NCBI RefSeq assembly: GCF_022878925.1 | Contig: NZ_CP084626.1 | Span: forward strand, 1,116,001-1,180,000 | DNA from: Caballeronia sp. TF1N1 | Lineage (GTDB): Bacteria > Pseudomonadota > Gammaproteobacteria > Burkholderiales > Burkholderiaceae | Direction of reading: 5' to 3' | Length of the DNA stretch: 64,000 nt | Made by a program: the position numbers and the translations under genes | Part shown: positions 24,266-35,263 of the stretch, in pieces | Numbering within the stretch: the stretch's first letter is position 1 | How the letters are laid out: each line of letters begins with the position of its first letter | The notes under the pieces: model-generated | What the model was told of the DNA's origin: nothing | Databases searched by the model: none | What the model saw: the letters and a program-made list of their open reading frames with translations, nothing else

Positions 24266-24847
24266 ATGTCGATTTCCCTGAACGAATTAATGGCATGGAG
24301 CGCACGCATGCCCGATCCATCGAGCGAAGAAGCGCGAATGCTTCAAGCCATGATTGCGCGCCGCGATAGCGAATTGCGCTTGCGCATTGCCGATCTCATC
24401 TCGAAAATAAGTGAGCGTGAAAATTGGCGCTTGCATGTGTGCGCCGCGACTGCGCGACGTGTCGAGCAAACGCCTGCCGATGGTCTGGAAGCGGTTTATC
24501 AGTTTTTCGTCGGCCGAAATGAAGGCACCATCCGTGCCGATATACCGGCGCCCGAGTCGCTTCCCGAACCGCCGGTGAATACGCCGGTCGTCGTCGAAAA
24601 CGTCAGTCGTCTGTCCGCGTCCACGCACGCTGCGCCGCCTTCGCGGGTACATGGCGTTGCGCCTATCGAACATTTGTATCGCCACATGTCCACGCTTGAG
24701 GCCAGCGTCGCCAAGACGCCCGGCATTACATGCGGCGTACAGGGCATTCGAATCATGCGCATGGTTGCTTTGATGTCCAAGGCACGGTCCGCGCAATTAG
24801 CTAAGTTGCGCATGAGTGGAACTCAGGCAATCTACCGCCATATGTGA
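24266..24847 (+). CDS. Hypothetical protein (193 aa)
   Basis: ACGGAG lies 8 bases before the ATG (MSISLNELMAWSARMPDPSS). The N-terminal 90 residues are helical, followed by a Pro/Val-rich linker (about residues 90-130) and a second helical block rich in Met and basic residues. There is no signal or membrane segment. I do not recognise the family. Confidence 0.55.
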   Translation: MSISLNELMAWSARMPDPSSEEARMLQAMIARRDSELRLRIADLISKISERENWRLHVCAATARRVEQTPADGLEAVYQFFVGRNEGTIRADIPAPESLPEPPVNTPVVVENVSRLSASTHAAPPSRVHGVAPIEHLYRHMSTLEASVAKTPGITCGVQGIRIMRMVALMSKARSAQLAKLRMSGTQAIYRHM

Positions 24848-25157
24848 TTAGCGTTGCCGGAAGAGTCACGGCGTTTCACGGAATTGCATTCACGGAAACG
24901 TCGCGAGTCACTCCTACTAGATACATGAGAAGCCTCGGCCTTTTCAAGGCGTCGATTGAATCTACCGACGCCTCGGCTATACTAAGTTTTCCGCAGTTCA
25001 ATCGTATTGAAGATTAAAGCGTCACTGAGCGATGCATATTAGTGGCGTTTCAATCTTCAAGCTCGCAATTCATCGCGAAGCAATTTCAAGTCGCGAACTT
25101 CGAATACGGATCGCGTGACATCTGGCGATCGGAGCGAGGGGCAGCCGGGGAGTCAAT
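24848..25157. other. Intergenic region with two imperfect hairpins
   Basis: Contains GGCGTCG/CGACGCC around 24948-24972 and a long imperfect repeat at about 25009-25058 (GAAGATTAAAGCG against CGTTTCAATCTTC with G-T pairs). TATACT near 24979 could be a -10 box. No gene is seen. Confidence 0.4.
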
Positions 25158-25907
25158 GTGAAGAGTCTGCTCAGCAGAAGAGGCACCTTACTCGATAATG
25201 CGCCATCGTTTCTCTTAAGGCCAAAAGCGCCTGATTCCTTTCGAATGCACGCCCCTCAGCCGCATGACGATGACGATGACACTGGTGCCGAGCCGCCTAC
25301 CGTCGCCACACCCGCTGCGCAAGCAACGCGCGTCACGCCGCTTCGGCCGATAGGCGCATCGGCGCAGCAAGTCAATTCGCAAGCGTTGCAGGCTGCTCAA
25401 ATAGCTGAAGTCGAATGGCTGATTCAGCAATCATCGTTATCGACGTTTCGCGCTTTTCAAAGTTTTGCGTTTTCGACCACTCTCCTGTTTTACCCGCGTG
25501 ACCTGACGTACTATTCGGTGCTTTTCCACGACGACGCTGTGTGGCGAGTCCTGAAAGCAGAAGATGCCGATGCCGCTGAAGCCGCGTTCCGTCACTTCGT
25601 CGAGCAAGCCATGCGACTCGCCGAAGCCGAAATGCGGCGCGCATACCTGGAAGCACAGAACGAACAGTACACACGGTTGATTGCAGAATCCGAAGCGCAA
25701 GTCGAGCGTGTGCGGGTCGATCTGCAGCGTGGCAATAGTCAGGATCAGCAAGTCGCAGCCAGGCAGCAGGAAATACGTCGCGAGCTTGCCCAACTAGAAG
25801 GCCGGCGAGTCTCGGCACAGGTGCAGCTCAGCAAACTTCAACGTCAGCTTCATCAACTCGAAACGACCTGCAACGAAGTCGTCCCGCACCTTCCGTCGCG
25901 TCGTTGA
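25158..25907 (+). CDS. DUF2968 family protein
   Basis: A 249-residue protein. The N-terminal 75 residues are variable and acidic (a run of five Asp). The domain then begins at EVEWLIQQSSLSTFRAFQSF, with LLFYPRDLTYYSVLF and a C-terminal coiled coil (about 150-240, Gln/Arg/Leu-rich). This arrangement matches DUF2968, of unknown function. GTG start with GGGGAG upstream. There is no obvious signal peptide, unlike some relatives. Confidence 0.75.
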   Translation: MKSLLSRRGTLLDNAPSFLLRPKAPDSFRMHAPQPHDDDDDTGAEPPTVATPAAQATRVTPLRPIGASAQQVNSQALQAAQIAEVEWLIQQSSLSTFRAFQSFAFSTTLLFYPRDLTYYSVLFHDDAVWRVLKAEDADAAEAAFRHFVEQAMRLAEAEMRRAYLEAQNEQYTRLIAESEAQVERVRVDLQRGNSQDQQVAARQQEIRRELAQLEGRRVSAQVQLSKLQRQLHQLETTCNEVVPHLPSRR

Positions 25908-25972
25908 GTTGTTCCATAGTGGGGCAAAAAAAGAGTGCTGGCGGCAATAAGCTAAAATGGCGGTTTTGGCGG

Positions 25973-26197
25973 CTAGCTAATTTTTTCGGCATACTCGCCG
26001 CCGTATCGCGAAATGTAGGTGCTCAGCCCGCGTCCAGTGCTAGCTAGCCGTTTCATTTTCTCGACTGTCGTACGCCCCGGCGTGCAATAGTCGTATAAAT
26101 AGGTCCCGCCGTTGACGAAGCGTATTTTTATGCCGTCGTGCAGGATTTCGAAAGCCGCAATGCCCGATTTGCCCGAAAGATTTGCATAAGGCTGCAT
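25973..26197 (-). CDS. Small hypothetical protein, KTSC-like (74 aa)
   Basis: A 74-residue ORF with NLSGKSGIAAFEI, IKIRFVNGGTYLYDY and a C-terminal ASTGRGLSTYISRYGGEYA. The order (small beta sheet, aromatic YxY, then helix and Gly-rich end) resembles the KTSC domain group of small uncharacterised proteins. The ribosome site is weak. It is probably a single-gene unit. Confidence 0.6.
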   Translation of the reverse strand: MQPYANLSGKSGIAAFEILHDGIKIRFVNGGTYLYDYCTPGRTTVEKMKRLASTGRGLSTYISRYGGEYAEKIS

Positions 26198-26339
26198 GAG
26201 TAGTTTCCCGCATGCTGGATATGGCGCGGCCGTGTGGCCGTGTAATGCGAGTCCGACAGCGCGCGTGATCCTAAAGTATTGCTGGCGTCAGCCGTTATCG
26301 ATTTCATGCAACCGCCGCGGCCGGGGCCGACAGAGTGTC

Positions 26340-26582
26340 ATGGATAAAGATCAGATACCGTTTCTGGATTCGAGCGATCCACACTTCGAACACGCTCGTG
26401 CGTTGAGCCTGTCGGTCGGAGCCATCCGGCGTGCACAAGGCAAATGCAATCCCAACGATTTCGCCGTGGGCTCGCTGGAATGGCATTTCGCCATCGAAGA
26501 CTTCGCCGGCGACGTCCTGAAGGCGCTGATGGGTGAGACCGAAGGTGTCGACGTTCAAGTCGGCGAGCGCCGCCGCGACTAG
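26340..26582 (+). CDS. Hypothetical protein (80 aa)
   Basis: An 80-residue soluble ORF beginning MDKDQIPFLDSSDPHFEHAR. It is acidic, with no signal peptide or known domain. Codon use resembles neighbouring real genes, but no strong ribosome site precedes the ATG, so the call is moderate. Confidence 0.45.
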   Translation: MDKDQIPFLDSSDPHFEHARALSLSVGAIRRAQGKCNPNDFAVGSLEWHFAIEDFAGDVLKALMGETEGVDVQVGERRRD

Positions 26583-26608
26583 GCGGCTCGCCGAAATCCG
26601 TCCGCCCG

Positions 26609-27118
26609 TCAGAGCTTGACGCCGCCCGCCTCGGGCGCGTCGACGCCGGATGGCGGGATCGCGCCCGTCGGACTTACATCGTCCGGCCGCGTCTCATTGG
26701 TCCAATAAGGCTCTCGTCCGTAGTGCTGATGCACCGTGGTCGCCCAGACGCGGTCGGCCATGGAAGGCCACGCATCCTTGTCGAAACCGGGCGAGCTGCG
26801 CACTTCCTCGGCAGTCGCGGTTAGCCGAAAGCAGCGATTGTCGGTATCCAGCGTCAGCGCGCTCCAGGGAATGGCCAGCAGCTTGTTGCCGATGCCAAGA
26901 AAGCCCCCGCTCGACAGCACCGCATACGCAATACGTCCGCTGCTTACATCCAGCATGATTTCCTTCAGCGAGCCGACGTCGTGACCGTCGCTCGACAACA
27001 CCGAATTTCCATCGAGCGTACTCGCGGCCATCACGTCCGGGCCAGGTCCGGCGGCGGTCGCGGCGCCTTTGCCTATGATCGTCGCGCCGCCCGAGGCGGG
27101 TTCCATCGGTTGGTTCAT
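26609..27118 (-). CDS. PRC-barrel domain protein
   Basis: A 169-residue protein with a PRC-barrel at about residues 35-115 (DGHDVGSLKEIMLDVSSGRI, then YAVLSSGGFLGIGNKLLAIP) and a Pro-rich tail. PRC-barrels are small beta-barrel domains of photosynthetic-complex and RNA-maturation proteins; in Burkholderiaceae they often occur as stand-alone stress-related proteins. AAGGAG precedes MNQPMEPASGG. The longer frame upstream is not needed. Confidence 0.88.
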   Translation of the reverse strand: MNQPMEPASGGATIIGKGAATAAGPGPDVMAASTLDGNSVLSSDGHDVGSLKEIMLDVSSGRIAYAVLSSGGFLGIGNKLLAIPWSALTLDTDNRCFRLTATAEEVRSSPGFDKDAWPSMADRVWATTVHQHYGREPYWTNETRPDDVSPTGAIPPSGVDAPEAGGVKL

Positions 27119-27291
27119 GATTCGCTCCTTACGCGTGAAAAACGTTGCGCGGTGTCGGTTTTCAAAGGTGAATGAGCCGCTCTTTTTCTTCAACTAAGCA
27201 GCAACGTTCGTTCCCATCGATGCCTGTTTGAATGCGCGCTAATGGCGTCTGCTAAGCTCGGGCTTCTTTTTCCCCGATGCCTCCTTAGTCC

Positions 27292-28026
27292 ATGATCGAT
27301 GTCGAGGAACTGCTTGCGGTTGCCTATAAGAAGGAACGTGAACGGAGCCGCCGGCTGTCCAAACGCGCTTCGTTGTCCGAGCACGAAGCGCTCATCAGGA
27401 CGATGACGAAAGTCGCCGGTTCGCAAAGCCTCGCCGATTTGATCGCGACCCGACGTGCAACGCAGCGGAAGTTTGCCGATGCCGTACGAACGCGCGAGGC
27501 CGAGCGTGCGAGCCGCGCGAGCCGAAAACCCGTGGTAACCGATGCGCCCGCCTGGCGCGGCTGGTTCGACGGCTCCGCGCTGCCGAATCCGGGGCGCGTC
27601 GGCATTGGCGCGGTATTGCAGAGCCCGCAAGGCGAAGTCGTCGAAATCAGCGCGGAAGCGGGACGCGGCGACAGCAGCGTTGCCGAATATCGCGCGCTCA
27701 TCGCGCTATTGGAAGCCGCCTTGCGCGAAGGCGCGACGGAGATCGCGATTCACGGCGACAGCCGCGTCGTGATCGACGATATGCACGCCAGCGAAGGCGA
27801 GGGCATTCGCTCCCTGACTCATTTTGCGCGCGAGGCGCGGGCGCTCATCGCCCGGATCGGCGCGGTCCGCCTCACGTGGATTCCGCGCGAACGGAATGCG
27901 AGCGCGGACGTGCTGTCGCGTCGGGCGCTCGACGGAGCGTCGATTCAAATGGACACGCACGACGCTCAGCCGAGCTCGCGCACGTCCGCTATGGCCGCGC
28001 TGCCGAACGCATCGCTCAACAAGTAG
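27292..28026 (+). CDS. Ribonuclease H-like protein
   Basis: A 244-residue protein. Residues 1-75 are charged and helical. An RNase H fold follows at about 85-225 with the acidic catalytic set visible: WFDGSALPNPG (first Asp), VAEYRALIALLEAA (Glu), IHGDSRVV (second Asp) and ERNASADVLSRRA (last Asp). It is of the type-1 RNase HI/reverse transcriptase-like branch and would cut RNA in RNA-DNA hybrids. The C-terminal 61 bases overlap the convergent SDR gene. Confidence 0.85.
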   Translation: MIDVEELLAVAYKKERERSRRLSKRASLSEHEALIRTMTKVAGSQSLADLIATRRATQRKFADAVRTREAERASRASRKPVVTDAPAWRGWFDGSALPNPGRVGIGAVLQSPQGEVVEISAEAGRGDSSVAEYRALIALLEAALREGATEIAIHGDSRVVIDDMHASEGEGIRSLTHFAREARALIARIGAVRLTWIPRERNASADVLSRRALDGASIQMDTHDAQPSSRTSAMAALPNASLNK

Positions 28027-28721
28027 GCGATCAGCTTCTCAGCCGATTGCCGCGGCGTCGCGAGCTGACCGTCGCGCTTGAGGGCATCGAAACGTTCCCG
28101 CAGCGGAAAGCGTTCGAGTCCGGTCGAGCGGATTTCAGCCTGCATGTCCGTATCGACGACACCCGGCGCGACGCTGCAAATGCGCAGCGTGCGATCCCCG
28201 GCTTGCTCCGAATCCAGTGCGACCGCGCGCGCGTGGTGGTCGAGCGCGGCCTTGGTCGCGCAGTACACGCTCCAACCGGGATAGGCGTTGCGCGCCGCGC
28301 CGCTCGAAATATGCGCAATGCGTTTGTCCGTAACGCGCGCAGCCTGTGCGGCGAAGGCTGCGGCGAACATCAGCGGAGCGGCAACGTTGACGCTGACCGC
28401 GCGCGCGATGGTCGCGGCGTTCTGATCCGCGAGCGCGCCGATCGGTGCCAGCATGCCCGCATTGTTGACGAGGAGCGCCTGGTCCGCGTCGCCGATGAAC
28501 GCGCGCAATGCGTCGCCTTCCAGCCAGCGGCCGAGGGCATCCAAGTCGGTCAAATCCAGTTCCACCTCTTCGAACTTGCCGGAATAGCGCGCGGCGAGCG
28601 CGGCGTTTGTGTTGCGCGAGAGGGCGAGAAGCCGAATGTCTCGCGCGAGCAGCGTTTCGGCGAGCGCCGCGCCAAGGCCGCGCGTGTGGCCCGTCACGAT
28701 TGCGATGGTTTTTTTCGACAT
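27966..28721 (-). CDS. Short-chain dehydrogenase/reductase
   Basis: A 251-residue classical SDR. It has the nucleotide-binding TGHTRGLG motif near the N-terminus, NNAG at about residue 90, and the catalytic Ser (AHISSGAARN) and Tyr/Lys pair (YCATK). The substrate is unknown. The start MSKKTIAIVTG is chosen over an upstream ATG because it begins directly at the Rossmann strand. The last 61 bases overlap the end of the RNase H gene. Confidence 0.92.
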   Translation of the reverse strand: MSKKTIAIVTGHTRGLGAALAETLLARDIRLLALSRNTNAALAARYSGKFEEVELDLTDLDALGRWLEGDALRAFIGDADQALLVNNAGMLAPIGALADQNAATIARAVSVNVAAPLMFAAAFAAQAARVTDKRIAHISSGAARNAYPGWSVYCATKAALDHHARAVALDSEQAGDRTLRICSVAPGVVDTDMQAEIRSTGLERFPLRERFDALKRDGQLATPRQSAEKLIAYLLSDAFGSAAIADVRELG

Positions 28722-28944
28722 GGGCGTATTCCGGTTGTCCGTGAGCGCCTCGATTCTAGCGGCAAGCAACACGGGTCGCTGACTATGCTGAAGAGGGCGA
28801 AATCCGCAACCTCAATAAAGCAGAAAAAAACGCGTTCGTTGGTTCAAGGTCACAGAGGGCTTTGCTGACGCTTTTCGACCTGACAACCTCGATTGCAGAA
28901 TCGACAATCGCTCTCAGAACCAAAACGAACTATCGGAGCTATTC

Positions 28945-30114
28945 ATGCCAATCCGTCCGCGAAACTGCCGCGATACTTCTTCGGCCGTCGATGCTGGCCT
29001 CACGCCATCGAGCGCGCTGTTCGGCGTCCAGGCGGCGGTGGCAACCATCATCGCAGTCGTCGGGACGCCGTCGGCGGCCTGGGCGCAAAGTTCGGTGCAG
29101 CTCTATGGCGAAATCGACACCGGCGTGGCTTATGTCAGCAACGTGGGCGGGAAGTCGCAGTATCGGCTGACGAGCGGCACGATCGATGGCAGCTATTGGG
29201 GGCTGCAAGGCTCGGAGGACCTCGGCGGCGGCGCGCGCGCCATCTTCCGGCTGGAGCGCGGGTTCTCGTCGGTATCGGGAGAGGGCTTGAACGATCATCC
29301 GATGTACGTCGGACTCGGCACCGACACGCTCGGCACGGTGACGTTCGGGCATCAATACGATTCTATCCACGATTACCTCGCGCCATTCACGTTGACAGGT
29401 GGCACTGGCGGCACCGCGTTCGCCCATTTGCTCGATAACGACAACGCCAACAACTCGTACCTTGCCGCGAATTCCGTGAAGTACACGAGCGCTTCCTATG
29501 GCGGCCTGAGCTTTGGCGGCTTGTACGCGTTCTCTAATGCCGCCGGCCAGTTTGCGGAGAATCGCGCGTACAGCATCGGCGCGAACTATTCGCTCGGATC
29601 GTTCAGCGCGGGCGCTGCCTATCTGCATAACAACGGACGCGGCGACACCACGAGCGGCGCGTACGACGCATTGGCGCTTCCCGGCGCGGCCAGCACGGTC
29701 TACTCGGCGAACGTTCAGCAGCAGAATACGTTTGGCGTGGGCGCAAGCTATGAACTCGGTGCGGTCACGCTGGGCGGCGCGTTTTCACGCACCGTCAATT
29801 CTGGCGTGACCGATGCCGACACCGGCAACGTCATGCCATCGCTCGGGTTGAACAACTACGAGATCAACGGCATTTACAAGCTCACGCAGTCCATCGCGAT
29901 AGCGGGCATGTATGTCTATACCAGCGGCGGCGGTGCGCACTGGCATGAGGGCGTGCTGCAGGTGGATTATCTGCTGTCGAAACGCACCGATGTTTATCTC
30001 GAATCGATTTACCAGAGATCATCGTCGCAGGCGCCAGCGGTGGTTTATGGCAATGATCCGTCGAGCGGCCGAAATCAGTTGATGTTCACGACTGGAATTC
30101 AGCATCGTTTTTAA
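28945..30114 (+). CDS. Gram-negative porin
   Basis: A 389-residue outer-membrane porin of the general bacterial porin family (Porin_4/OmpC-like). It has a long signal peptide (cleavage after SAAWA, near residue 47), then SSVQLYGEIDTGVAYVSN, repeated amphipathic beta strands with alternating aromatic residues, and a C-terminal Phe (GIQHRF), the BamA recognition signature. CGGAG lies before the ATG. It forms a trimeric channel for small solutes. Confidence 0.95.
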   Translation: MPIRPRNCRDTSSAVDAGLTPSSALFGVQAAVATIIAVVGTPSAAWAQSSVQLYGEIDTGVAYVSNVGGKSQYRLTSGTIDGSYWGLQGSEDLGGGARAIFRLERGFSSVSGEGLNDHPMYVGLGTDTLGTVTFGHQYDSIHDYLAPFTLTGGTGGTAFAHLLDNDNANNSYLAANSVKYTSASYGGLSFGGLYAFSNAAGQFAENRAYSIGANYSLGSFSAGAAYLHNNGRGDTTSGAYDALALPGAASTVYSANVQQQNTFGVGASYELGAVTLGGAFSRTVNSGVTDADTGNVMPSLGLNNYEINGIYKLTQSIAIAGMYVYTSGGGAHWHEGVLQVDYLLSKRTDVYLESIYQRSSSQAPAVVYGNDPSSGRNQLMFTTGIQHRF

Positions 30115-30517
30115 ATGTGGTGCTGCACATTTTCACGTAATTCGAACGATTATTACGCTCGTAATTGCGATGCTGTTTATCGCATCGCAAAGTCTTGTTT
30201 CCCAAAGATTCATGGTGATATGCGCAATTAACATCGCGGCGATTGTCGTCCGCCGCGAGATCGGCAAGAGATTTCGTGCAATCCGTTGTTGTCTGCCATG
30301 CAATACCGGCGCGTCGGATTTTTGTCGACATCCGCTGCGGCGACTCGCGCAATAGCCTGTTTCTCAATTTCCCCCATGATCCACATCGCGGATTTGCGAT
30401 AATCACCCATTTTCCCGCTCGAACTCGCCTTACAGTTATTTGACTTTTTCCTGATCACCCTTTGAAGCGACGTTTCTCGCGCCGCTGATTCGCCCATCGT
30501 TGTGCAAGGATTTATCG
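30115..30517. other. Intergenic region before the POT transporter
   Basis: About 400 bases of lower GC content. It presumably holds the promoter of the POT gene; AAGGA precedes its ATG. I see no convincing small gene or terminator after the porin. Confidence 0.4.
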
Positions 30518-32047
30518 ATGATTACTCGCCCGCCCGGCACGTCTGAGACGCGCTCGTTCACCACGGTTTTTCTGATCGAGATGTGGGAGCGTTTTGGTTA
30601 TTACGGCATGGCTGCGTTGCTCGTACTGTTCATGATTGACAAGATCGGTTTCGCCGACGAGCACGCCAATCTCACATGGGGCGCATTTACCGCGCTGGTT
30701 TTCTCCGCGCCGTCCATAGGCGGCTGGATTGGCGATAAAGTGCTCGGCGCGCGGCGCACGATGACGCTTGGCGCAATCGTGCTTGCGCTCGGTTATTTCA
30801 TGCTGGCGCTGCCATACGACGCGCTCGGGTTCATGTATGCGTCGCTTGGCGTGATCGTCGTCGGTAATGGGCTTTTCAAGTCGAATGCGGCGAATCTCGT
30901 GCGACGTATTTACGAAGGCGATATCGCACGTATCGACAGTGCGTTCACCATTTACTACATGGCGGTGAATATCGGGTCGACCTTTTCGATGCTCGCCACG
31001 CCGTGGATCAAAGATCACTGGGGCTGGCACGCGGCCTTTGCGGTGTGCTGCGGCGGCATGCTGCTCGGACTTCTGAATTTTGCGCTGATGCGACGCACGC
31101 TCGCGCATATCGGCTCGGCGCCCGACGAAGCGCCTTTGAACTGGAGGCGTTTGTTCGCGGTTATCGGCGGCGGCGTGATGTTGGCGCTGGCAACGGTGTT
31201 CATCCTGCAGCACAAGGCCGTGGCCGTGACGTGCGTGTATGGCGCGGGCGTCGCGATTCTCGCGATCTTCGGCTACATGCTGAGCGTGTGCGATCGTAGC
31301 GAGCGCGCGGGACTCGTCGCCGCGCTGATTCTCGTATTTCAGGTCATCCTGTTCTTCGTGTTCTATCAGCAGATGTCGACGTCGCTCACGCTGTTCGCCC
31401 TGCGCAATGTCGATCCTTCGTTCTCCATTGCAGGCCGGCATCTCTTGAGTTGGAGCGCGGCGCAGTTTCAGGCGCTCAATCCGATCTGGATCATGCTGCT
31501 GAGTCCTATGCTCGCGCTGGCCTATACACGCCTCGGGCGTAGCGGCCGCGACATTTCCGTTGCGGCGAAGTACGCCCTTGGCTTTGTCGTCGTGGCGATT
31601 GGCTTTTTCGTCTTCGGATTGAGCGGGCGCTACGCGGTGGAAGGGCGCGTGTCGTCGTGGTTCATGGTGGCGGGGTACGGACTCTACTCGCTCGGCGAGT
31701 TGCTGGTGTCGGGCCTTGGTCTCGCGATGATCGCGCGTTACGTGCCGGCGCGCATGAGCGGCTTCATGATGGGCGCGTATTTCGTGGCGACGGGCGTGTC
31801 GCAGTATCTTGGCAGCTTGGTCGCCAATCTGGCGCGCATGCCGAACGGCAGTCTCGATGCGGTGCAGTCGTTGCCGCTTTATACGCATCTGTTCTTCGGG
31901 CTGGGATGGCTTGCGACGGCCGGCGCGGCCATCGCATTCATCTTGCTGCCGTTGCTCAATAAACTTTCGCGGGAGCACCATCGAGCGTTGCAGTCTGGCG
32001 AAGAAACGCACGCCAGCGAAACACTTCTGCGTGTTTCATCGACTTGA
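30518..32047 (+). CDS. POT family peptide transporter
   Basis: A 509-residue proton-coupled oligopeptide transporter (DtpA/YhiP type). The N-terminus has the ExxER-type motif in FLIEMWERFGYYGM, about 12-14 membrane segments follow, and there is a GNGLFKSNAANLV loop typical of the family. It imports di- and tripeptides. The start is the ATG after AAGGA; a GTG/TTG further upstream is unnecessary. It lies just before tRNA-fMet but is not part of it. Confidence 0.93.
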   Translation: MITRPPGTSETRSFTTVFLIEMWERFGYYGMAALLVLFMIDKIGFADEHANLTWGAFTALVFSAPSIGGWIGDKVLGARRTMTLGAIVLALGYFMLALPYDALGFMYASLGVIVVGNGLFKSNAANLVRRIYEGDIARIDSAFTIYYMAVNIGSTFSMLATPWIKDHWGWHAAFAVCCGGMLLGLLNFALMRRTLAHIGSAPDEAPLNWRRLFAVIGGGVMLALATVFILQHKAVAVTCVYGAGVAILAIFGYMLSVCDRSERAGLVAALILVFQVILFFVFYQQMSTSLTLFALRNVDPSFSIAGRHLLSWSAAQFQALNPIWIMLLSPMLALAYTRLGRSGRDISVAAKYALGFVVVAIGFFVFGLSGRYAVEGRVSSWFMVAGYGLYSLGELLVSGLGLAMIARYVPARMSGFMMGAYFVATGVSQYLGSLVANLARMPNGSLDAVQSLPLYTHLFFGLGWLATAGAAIAFILLPLLNKLSREHHRALQSGEETHASETLLRVSST

Positions 32048-32101
32048 TGAAAACTCCGTTGACGTAGCAAGCAAGTTGCGCCTATAATTCAATTCTTCAG
32101 A

Positions 32102-33751
<1,650 letters not shown>

Positions 33752-33979
33752 GCTTGGTTCTCTCTCTGGTGTTCGACAATGGGCTCGCCATTTCGCAGAT
33801 CGCACGCCACCTGCCGCACAATCATTTCGACGAGTGCTTGCCATGCTTCGGGATGCTTATCGCGTAACAAGTCTACCTCTCATGTTCGGTTGATTGCGGG
33901 TACCAGACCGTTCTTGACACATCTAAAAGGCGTCATCCGAGGTTGAGTCTCCTGCAGCCATGTGTTGCTTCCCATGAGC

Positions 33980-35263
33980 CTACTGCGTGAACGCGTCGCG
34001 TCGGCCGTGGGCGATGTCGAGCAGCTCTTCGCGATGTTCTTGATTTTGCACAGCAGGGATACGGACCATGGCGTCGTCCAGCGCTTCCAGCGATGGCGCG
34101 TGCTCGATCTGATCGCGCACTTGCGCGTAACTCAAGGCGGCGCTCGACGTCTCGGCCGGCTGGTCGTGTTCGTCGGTCGGCGCCGGCTCGGACACGTTGA
34201 GCGCGGCCTTCTTCTGTCTGTACGCGTCGCGCGCCACCCGCTTTGCCCCCTCACTGCGCATCTGTGCAGCAAGCTCGCCCGCTGCTGAGATTTCTTGGCT
34301 GTCGCGCGCGTTATCGATGCGCTGCAGTACCTCTTCAAGCGTCGGCTCGCGTTCGATTGTGGGCGCGTCCTTGTTGACGCGCCGCGGTCGTGCTTTCGCC
34401 TCATTCGCGGCAGGCTGGCGGGTGACGCTCTCGGTGGGACGCTGAGGAATGACGAAGTCGAGCGTGGGCGAAGGATCGTTCGTCAACGCCGCAGTCGGTT
34501 TGGCCAGCGGCGCGGCGCGTCCTTCGAGAATCGTGCGGTTGATCGCTTGCAGCGGATCATCCGGCACCGTATCAAACAGCACGGCTTCGCGTGCGTCGTC
34601 GCGGGCGAGAGCGGCCCGCGCGTGGGTGGTCATGGGCAAGCGCTTGCACAGGCGTTTTAATGGCCGCACCTTCGCCATTTCGTCGGGCCACTTCGACCAG
34701 GGCGTATCGTCTGCCTTAGCTTTGCTGAGTTCGCGAAAGCGCTCGATCTCGCTCCAGTTCATCGGCTCAAAGTACCAGCCGCCATTCGCCAGACGCGCGA
34801 AGGCGTACACCAGCACGGGCGGACTGTTTGTCCGGAGATAGTCGGGGCGGTGCATGAAGTGTTCTCCCTTCTCGTCCACCCAATGATCGAAAGCATCGGC
34901 CTGACGCACGATATGCGCGACGATATCGAGTAGCTGCTCGGACTGCCTGACGAGCTTGACCAGTCCCCAGACCATCGGCTGCCATTGCGCCACGAAACGA
35001 GTGCTGTTGCGATGACGGAACGGAACGATCGCGCCTTCGCGACCATCGGGCAACAGGCCATCCTGCGCTGCTTCGAGGCACGCACGCATGAGCGAGTTCC
35101 GATCCGCGTCGTAAAGCTTAGGTTCGGACTCGACGGCATGGATCACGATGCGGGCAAAGCTCTCGACGTCAACGTGCTTGGGCAGGGCGAGTTGAAGCTT
35201 GCGGCGATTGTCTTCTCGCTCGAGATCATGGAAGAATGCGTTCAGGTTCGGGTGTGCGCTCAC
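33980..35263 (-). CDS. RecT family single-strand annealing protein
   Basis: A 427-residue RecT-type recombinase. The RecT domain covers about residues 20-240 (CLEAAQDGLLPDGREGAIVP, FVAQWQPMVWGLVKL, KWPDEMAKVRPLKRLCKRLP). A long hydrophilic C-terminal extension follows, longer than in lambda/Rac RecT (269 residues). It pairs single strands produced by the exonuclease encoded upstream. The GTG start overlaps the exonuclease stop (GTGA), so they are translationally coupled. Confidence 0.9.
   Translation of the reverse strand: MSAHPNLNAFFHDLEREDNRRKLQLALPKHVDVESFARIVIHAVESEPKLYDADRNSLMRACLEAAQDGLLPDGREGAIVPFRHRNSTRFVAQWQPMVWGLVKLVRQSEQLLDIVAHIVRQADAFDHWVDEKGEHFMHRPDYLRTNSPPVLVYAFARLANGGWYFEPMNWSEIERFRELSKAKADDTPWSKWPDEMAKVRPLKRLCKRLPMTTHARAALARDDAREAVLFDTVPDDPLQAINRTILEGRAAPLAKPTAALTNDPSPTLDFVIPQRPTESVTRQPAANEAKARPRRVNKDAPTIEREPTLEEVLQRIDNARDSQEISAAGELAAQMRSEGAKRVARDAYRQKKAALNVSEPAPTDEHDQPAETSSAALSYAQVRDQIEHAPSLEALDDAMVRIPAVQNQEHREELLDIAHGRRDAFTQ

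Noticed and set aside
30512..32011. 499-codon minus-strand ORF over the POT transporter
   Set aside because: Hydrophilic Arg/His-rich antisense frame of a membrane protein gene.
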